From Tragulus kanchil (Eukaryota; Chordata; Mammalia; Artiodactyla; Tragulidae), in assembly GCA_022376925.1 (NCBI GenBank), contig JAIOJX010000004.1:6138001-6202000 (forward strand): a stretch of DNA of 64,000 bases, in the 5' to 3' direction. A model generated the notes under the pieces. The model searched no databases and was not told the DNA's origin. It saw only the letters and a program-made list of their open reading frames with translations. Both the position numbers and the translations under genes were made by a program. This document shows, in pieces, positions 58,331 through 64,000 of the stretch (its first letter is position 1; each line of letters starts with the position of its first letter).

Positions 58331-58894
58331 TCATGTGAACTCCTGAACAGAAGCCCATTTTAAAAATGGATAAAGGAAGAGCCACCCTGGTTGGAAGGAC
58401 AACATTAGGGGTGACTGTAGTCCCTTCTTAGCCTCTCCCTCATTCTGTAGGGATGCCCTGCAAACCCTGCAAAGCCCCAGCACTACAAGCAGCTGGCTTT
58501 GAAAGCCACTGGGCAAGAGAAGGGAGAATAGACTTGAACTCAAGCCCTCTTCTGTTTTTAATTAGTTTCATTTTCCTAACCAAATTATTTTTTCCTCTCC
58601 ACAAGAATCAGAGGGTTGAAACAGGTGTTTTCTTAAGTCAAGATATAAAGCTCTCTCAATTTAGTAAATTCTCTATTTAGATTAATGGGCAAGTGTGCCC
58701 AGCACTGAGATCCTTTTTGTTCATGTATTCACACCAGTGATCTCTACACTCTGTCAAGGAGCTGTTCATCCCTGATCTTGTTTAATCCTCAGGCATATAG
58801 GATTCACTGGAGATGCAACAGGGAGTAAGATGGGTAGAGCCTGTCCAGAGCTCTCTGTCTTCAATCCATTTTGAATGCTTAATAGAAGAGGGAG
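58331..58894. other. Unassigned sequence
   Basis: No gene or nameable repeat is seen. Confidence 0.45.
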
Positions 58895-59095
58895 GAAGGA
58901 CTCTGTAGTTAAGACTATGGGGTTGGATTCAGGGTTTAAATTCCATCCTGCTACTTGTTATCTTAGCTATGTGTCCTTGGGAAAATGACTTAACCACTCT
59001 GAGGTTGAGAGTCATTTTCCTCATCTGTGATAACAGTGATAATAACAGTGTCTAGCACTGTGATTGATGCAGAGTAGGGGCCAACAAGTACTAGG
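58895..59095 (+). repeat. MIR relic
   Basis: The MIR order is seen: TAGTTAAGACTATGGGGTTG, TTTAAATTCCATCCTGCTAC, TGACTTAACCACTCTGAGGT and TTTCCTCATCTGTGATAACA. The right part recurs at 60124-60205. Confidence 0.75.
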
Positions 59096-61236
59096 GAGTC
59101 TTCCCTTGAGCAGTAGAGATTCTAGCTTGGGAGAAACAAACAACAGTTGGGAAACTAACTGAGGAAGACTGCTGTGCTCAAGCATGAGGAGAAACAAGAG
59201 CTGCGGCTTCTCGACTTCTAGGCTAGATGTGTAAGTCTCAGCCACGTTTCCCTGGCACCTCTGGCCTTCGTAGGCATGAACCGCCCTCAGCTCTGAGGTC
59301 TGAGTTTTGACGGGTTGAGAGAAATAGCTCAGGACTCCAGAGGCCTTGGCTTCAGCTCTCTTGCAGATCTGTTCAAGGCACACTCAGTCCAGGTTCATTA
59401 TGCAGTCATGAGGAGTCTCTGAGACCAAGCTGACCTTGTTAGAATTAATGGATAGTGGGGTAATGGGCCTGTGTGAATCATTAGATATAGAAAAAGGATC
59501 CAGATTTTCTACATTTAATTTAATTGAAACATTTATTACTTTGGGCACATGGCAATAACTTGCATTTTTTAAAAATCAAAGTGATACTTTCAGCTGTTTC
59601 CAAAAGGAAAAATGGGGCCGGCAGGGGCAAAGCAAGGAAAAAGACTCTGGGGAGGAAATTCTGGCCCAGAGCAAGGGAGTCTGGAGGCTTGGGATCTGTT
59701 CTGGTTGAGTTTTGGTGACTCAGACAAGGTTCTTTACCTCTTAAGTCCACAATTTACTCGTGGTGAGCTGGAGACCCTTGGAAAGGCCACCATTGTTTCC
59801 TTTGCCTCCACCATTCACAACTGCAGAGGGCTGTTCTGGGGCCCCTGTTTTAGGAAACTGTTGTCTATTTATTCCCTTAAAGTTTATATACCTTGGAATT
59901 TACTGTACCTCTTTAAGGAGGTGAGATTTAGGTGCAGGAAGAAAGTATTAGCTAACATTTGTTAGAATTTCTTTCAAGGGGAGGCCCTCAGGCCCCCACT
60001 GCCGTTTGATTTTGGGCTGCACCTGAGAGTATCTGTATGTGATCTTGTATGCTTTTTTCCTCCTAGCTTAGGAACATTAACATCTCCAAAAGTTATTAAA
60101 ATTCCTCAGGATCATCATTTTAAATTTTCCTCATCTGTGATAACAGTGATAATAACAGTGTCTAGCACTGTGATTGATGCAGAGTAGGGGCCAACAAGTA
60201 CTAGGGAGTCTTCCCTTGAGCAGTAGAGATTCTAGCTTGGGAGAAACAAACAACAGTTGGGAAACTAACTGAGGAAGACTGCTGTGCTCAAGCATGAGGA
60301 GAAACAAGAGCTGCGGCTTCTCGACTTCTAGGCTAGATGTGTAAGTCTCAGCCACGTTTCCCTGGCACCTCTGGCCTTCGTAGGCATGAACCGCCCTCAG
60401 CTCTGAGGTCTGAGTTTTGACGGGTTGAGAGAAATAGCTCAGGACTCCAGAGGCCTTGGCTTCAGCTCTCTTGCAGATCTGTTCAAGGCACACTCAGTCC
60501 AGGTTCATTATGCAGTCATGAGGAGTCTCTGAGACCAAGCTGACCTTGTTAGAATTAATGGATAGTGGGGTAATGGGCCTGTGTGAATCATTAGATATAG
60601 AAAAAGGATCCAGATTTTCTACATTTAATTTAATTGAAACATTTATTACTTTGGGCACATGGCAATAACTTGCATTTTTAAATATCAAAGTGATACTTTC
60701 AGCTGTTTCCAAAAGGAAAAATGGGGCCGGCAGGGGCAAAGCAAGGAAAAAGACTCTGGAGAGGAAATTCTGGCCCAGAGCAAGGGAGTCTGGAGGCTTG
60801 GGATCTGTTCTGGTTGAGTTTTGGTGACTCAGACAAGGTTCTTTACCTCTTAAGTCCACAATTTACTCGTGGTGAGCTGGAGACCCTTGGAAAGGCCACC
60901 ATTGTTTCCTTTGCCTCCACCATTCACAACTGCAGAGGGCTGTTCTGGGGCCCCTGTTTTAGGAAACTGTTGTCTATTTATTCCCTTAAAGTTTATATAC
61001 CTTGGAATTTACTGTACCTCTTTAAGGAGGTGAGATTTAGGTGCAGGAAGAAAGTATTAGCTAACATTTGTTAGAATTTCTTTCAAGGGGAGGCCCTCAG
61101 GCCCCCACTGCCGTTTGATTTTGGGCTGCACCTGAGAGTATCTGTATGTGATCTTGTATGCTTTTTTCCTCCTAGCTTAGGAACATTAACATCTCCAAAA
61201 GTTATTAAAATTCCTCAGGATCATCATTTTAAATTT
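59014..61236 (+). repeat. Direct duplication 17 (59014-60123 and 60124-61236)
   Basis: The copies abut at offset 1110, with microhomology AAATTT at the seam. Differences are G/A (near 59651) and A/T-run changes near 59570. Copy 1 starts inside the MIR. Confidence 0.94.
59096..60123. other. Unassigned sequence (repeated to 61236)
   Basis: Open frames of 117-121 codons occur on both strands, but they are identical in the two copies by duplication and show no protein-like conservation. I call no gene. Confidence 0.45.
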
Positions 61237-61860
61237 CTGCCAAGTGCTCAATTGTAAGAAGGCATTGCCATTTACCTAATCAATCTCTTATTGTTTTATG
61301 TGGAAGTTATTTGCAGTTTGTCACAATTATAAATGATAGTGATGAACATCTTTGGGGATAAAACATTTTAAAATTTTAGGTTATTTCTTTAAGATTGACT
61401 TCTATATTTTAAAATATTTTTTCTGGTGATAAATATAATACAAGGAGATTTAAGAAGGTTTAAAAAGCAAGGAAAATACAAAGAGGGAAAGAATCTACAG
61501 TTATGATTATTACCTAATACTTATAAAGGGTTTTTTAGGTACCTAGAACTATTCTAAGCGCTTTACATAAATTAACATATTAATTGGCACAACAATCATT
61601 TGAGATACATACATACATAAATATTTTTGCCATTTCTTGATTACTTCCTTAGGAGAGAAAATGTCTTTAAAATATGTAAACATTTTTAAGATCCTTCAGC
61701 TATGTTACCAAGTTGCTTTTCAGAGGTACGGTAGCTGTTTTCCCTCCAACCAATAGGGTATGGATGTGCCTCTCCCTCTGCATTTTCACCAGCATAGTGT
61801 TTTGTCATTTTACAAAGTGTTTTGATTCCTGAGTGTTTTCTATTCCAACATTCTACCTCC
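61237..61860. repeat. L1M-like fragment with an inserted L2/MIR-like piece
   Basis: L1M-like antisense landmarks: CACAATTATAAATGATAGTG, TACCAAGTTGCTTTTCAGAG and CCTCTCCCTCTGCATTTTCA. Between them lies CTAGAACTATTCTAAGCGCT then TTACATAAATTAACATATTA, a sense L2/MIR core. A nested old insertion is likely. Confidence 0.55.
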
Positions 61861-62127
61861 AAGGATCTTTGAAGGGCTATGCTGATGTGTCATCCATCTC
61901 CACCTGGTAAAATCTCAACAGCTTACTTGTAGCAGCTACTAAAATGTTTGGGCTTTGCTGGAGTGGAATCTGGGAACTGAGTTAAGGATAGGGTGGTATC
62001 CAGGAAGCAAGTGTGTGCACTGGTGTTGTGGTGGCCAGAAAAGCACAGAGACCCCCTTCAGTCTGTTCCTCTCAGGGAAAACACCAAAGAGCTCTACAGG
62101 GATGTCAAACTCATGCATCTGGTGCAT

Positions 62128-62313
62128 GTGTGCTCAGTTGCTCAGTCGTGTCTGACTCTGCGACACATGGACTGTAGCCTGCCAGGCTCCCCCCTGGAAT
62201 TTTCCCCATGAGTTGCCATTTCCTATTTCAGGAGATCTTCCCAACCCAGGGATCAAACCTGAATCTCCTGCATTGACAGATGGATTCTTTACCACACAGC
62301 TACCTAGGAAGCC
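62128..62313 (-). mobile_element. Bov-tA SINE, antisense
   Basis: It contains GCTCAGTTGCTCAGTCGTGT, GACTGTAGCCTGCCAGGCTC, CCAGGGATCAAACCTGAATC and AGCTACCTAGGAAGCCC at the head. Confidence 0.88.
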
Positions 62314-64000
62314 CTCAGGTCGCTTCCCACGCAAATACCTGGGAGAAGAACCTCTGAGTAGAGAGAGAATCTCATGCAAAAGTTCTGGAAGTTTGTCCAG
62401 TGTGTTCAATGGCCAGTGGGATTAGAAGTTGTGTGAGCAGAGAAAATGCGAGGAGGAAAAGTAGTCTATGAGAGCAGAGGGGTGGAGAGAAAGGTGAAGA
62501 CAGTGTCTGGTAGAGAAAGGCAAAGACAGAAGATAAAAGAACTTCATATTTATGATGCAAGGGAAACAGCATAGGTGGTCATTTTGGAAAATAAAATTCA
62601 TCCTGAGTTGTAACAACAAAGTCTTCTTGCTTGACCTCTTGGAACCTAGCAGACTCTGAAGAAAGAAGAAACAGGTAATTCAGAGTCACGATCTATTAAG
62701 CCAGTGCCATGCCTAAAATTTCTAATTTCCGTAAAGAACCAGGCATGATCCTGGAAGCCCTAGACATATAAGGCACTTCTATCTATTTTGATCAAGGATC
62801 ACAGATCTCTCTTTATCTTTTTTTCCCTCCTTTCATCTCCCCTTTTCTCCCTCTGTCTGCTCCCTCCCTCCCTTCCTTCAGCTTTATTGGATTTTTTGTA
62901 TTATGACGGTAATGGACATTTATTTTTATCATATCAAACAATTCAGAGGTGCATGAAGGAAGCATTAATAATCTTCCTCTTTAACCACCTCATCCCCAGA
63001 TAACCCATGCTAATAGTGCAGTCTGTACTTTTTTACATTTTTAAAAAATGCTCCTCAATTATATGAATTTCTCCCCTTTTTTCTAAAATAATAAAACTAA
63101 AACTCTCTATATTATTTGCTTTTATGACCTAAAATATATCAGAGAAAATGCTCTAGGTCAGGATATAAATCTAACTCAAATAATAATAGCTTCATAATAT
63201 TTCATCGTATGGATGCATACCATAAATTTATGTGGCCAGTCCACTACTGAGCAACATTCAAATAATTTTCAAATTTACTCTTCTTTCCCTTTCCTCTGTC
63301 CCTTCCTGTACCAACTGAACTGCAATAAATACCTGCATACATAATCTCTTTCATACAGATGCTTATATTTTACAGGTTTGAGTTCCAGATTATAGGATTT
63401 TTAGGACAAAGAGAGCATAAATACAATACCTTGATTAATAGGAAGCCCTCAGGTCGCTTCCCACGCAAATACCTGGGAGAAGAACCTCTGAGTAGAGAGA
63501 GAATCTCATGCAAAAGTTCTGGAAGTTTGTCCAGTGTGTTCAATGGCCAGTGGGATTAGAAGTTGTGTGAGCAGAGAAAATGCGAGGAGGAAAAGTAGTC
63601 TATGAGAGCAGAGGGGTGGAGAGAAAGGTGAAGACAGTGTCTGGTAGAGAAAGGCAAAGACAGAAGATAAAAGAACTTCATATTTATGATGCAAGGGAAA
63701 CAGCATAGGTGGTCATTTTGGAAAATAAAATTCATCCTGAGTTGTAACAACAAAGTCTTCTTGCTTGACCTCTTGGAACCTAGCAGACTCTGAAGAAAGA
63801 AGAAACAGGTAATTCAGAGTCACGATCTATTAAGTCAGTGCCATGCCTAAAATTTCTAATTTCCGTAAAGAACCAGGCATGATCCTGGAAGCCCTAGACA
63901 TATAAGGCACTTCTATCTATTTTGATCAAGGATCACAGATCTCTCTTTATCTTTTTTTCCCTCCTTTCATCTCCCCTTTTCTCCCTCTGTCTGCTCCCTC
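62305..64000 (+). repeat. Direct duplication 18 (62305-63438 and 63439-64000, cut by window end)
   Basis: Copy 2 begins with TAGGAAGCCCTC, the last bases of the Bov-tA head, in a place where no Bov-tA precedes it. Offset is 1134 with no spacer. One C/T difference was found (near 62701). The window ends inside copy 2, so a full length of about 1134 would run to about 64570. Confidence 0.93.
62314..63438. other. Unassigned AT-rich sequence
   Basis: No gene is supported. The stretch 62880-63420 has an old L1M flavour (CAGCTTTATTGGATTTTTTG, TCATAATATTTCATCGTATG), but I cannot place it firmly. Confidence 0.4.

Noticed and set aside
59021..61074. Paired frames of 117-121 codons conserved between two copies
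   Set aside because: Identity comes from the tile duplication, not from selection; both strands are open equally.
743..64000. Satellite or segmental-duplication array, or a novel transposon with 1.1-kb units
   Set aside because: The units do not share sequence with each other. Only copy 1 and copy 2 of each pair match, and there are no common termini or TSDs.

Overview
This window looks like nuclear DNA from a ruminant (Cetartiodactyla, Ruminantia). The evidence is the repeat content: Bov-tA SINEs (tRNA-like head joined to a Bov-A body), BovB/ART2-type LINE fragments, CHR-type tRNA SINEs, a ruminant-style L1 family, and older mammalian MIR, L2, MER5 and L1M relics. I cannot name the species. 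I see no bacterial, viral or organellar gene and no intact functional protein-coding gene. The region reads as intergenic or deep intronic DNA. The one candidate host exon is a 105-base segment at 35456-35560 with good splice signals.

The dominant and most unusual feature is a series of 18 direct duplications, each about 1.0-1.2 kb (the last is cut by the window end). In each pair the second copy starts right after the first or within 76 bases of it. They ignore what they contain: unique DNA, L2, BovB, L1, SINEs and a processed pseudogene are all cut at arbitrary points. Copies are almost identical. Several spacers are shortened, garbled versions of the sequence that follows copy 2 or precedes copy 1. 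This is what unmerged overlaps between neighbouring assembly tiles or haplotypes would leave. I infer assembly artefact rather than biology. About 19 kb is redundant, so the true locus is probably near 45 kb.

Layout. 1-7.2 kb: Bov-tA pair, MIR, an antisense L2, three chained duplications. 7.2-11.1 kb: MIR, CHR SINE, L2, Bov-tA. 11.1-13.7 kb: a poly(A) retrocopy of an unidentified mRNA 3' end, and L2. 13.7-20.8 kb: mostly unassigned, with a BovB 3' end, a TA/GATA microsatellite, an ATCC-rich stretch and MIR. 20.8-25.3 kb: an unnamed ancient repeat, L1M, MIR, and a complete SINE with target-site duplications (TSDs). 25.3-30.5 kb: chained duplications ending in a young L1 with a twin-priming inversion and a 3' transduction. 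30.9-33.7 kb: an ancient L1 carrying two SINEs, then L2. 33.7-38.4 kb: mostly single-copy, with a MIR-born minisatellite, the candidate exon, MER5, L2 and BovB. 38.4-41.8 kb: L2 and a BovB interrupted by an L1 tail. 41.8-48.9 kb: a long defective L1 whose tail hosts a second L1. 50.8-58.3 kb: an ancient antisense L1 acting as host for five later insertions, including an antisense EWSR1 processed pseudogene. 58.3-64 kb: MIR, L1M/L2 mosaic, Bov-tA and two more duplications.

Nothing here works together as a pathway. The common thread is L1-driven retroposition (L1, SINEs, EWSR1 and the mRNA-tail retrocopy), recorded by TSDs, poly(A) tails and nesting order, on top of a strong assembly-duplication signal. 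Repeat family names come from recognition by eye, so boundaries of old repeats are approximate.
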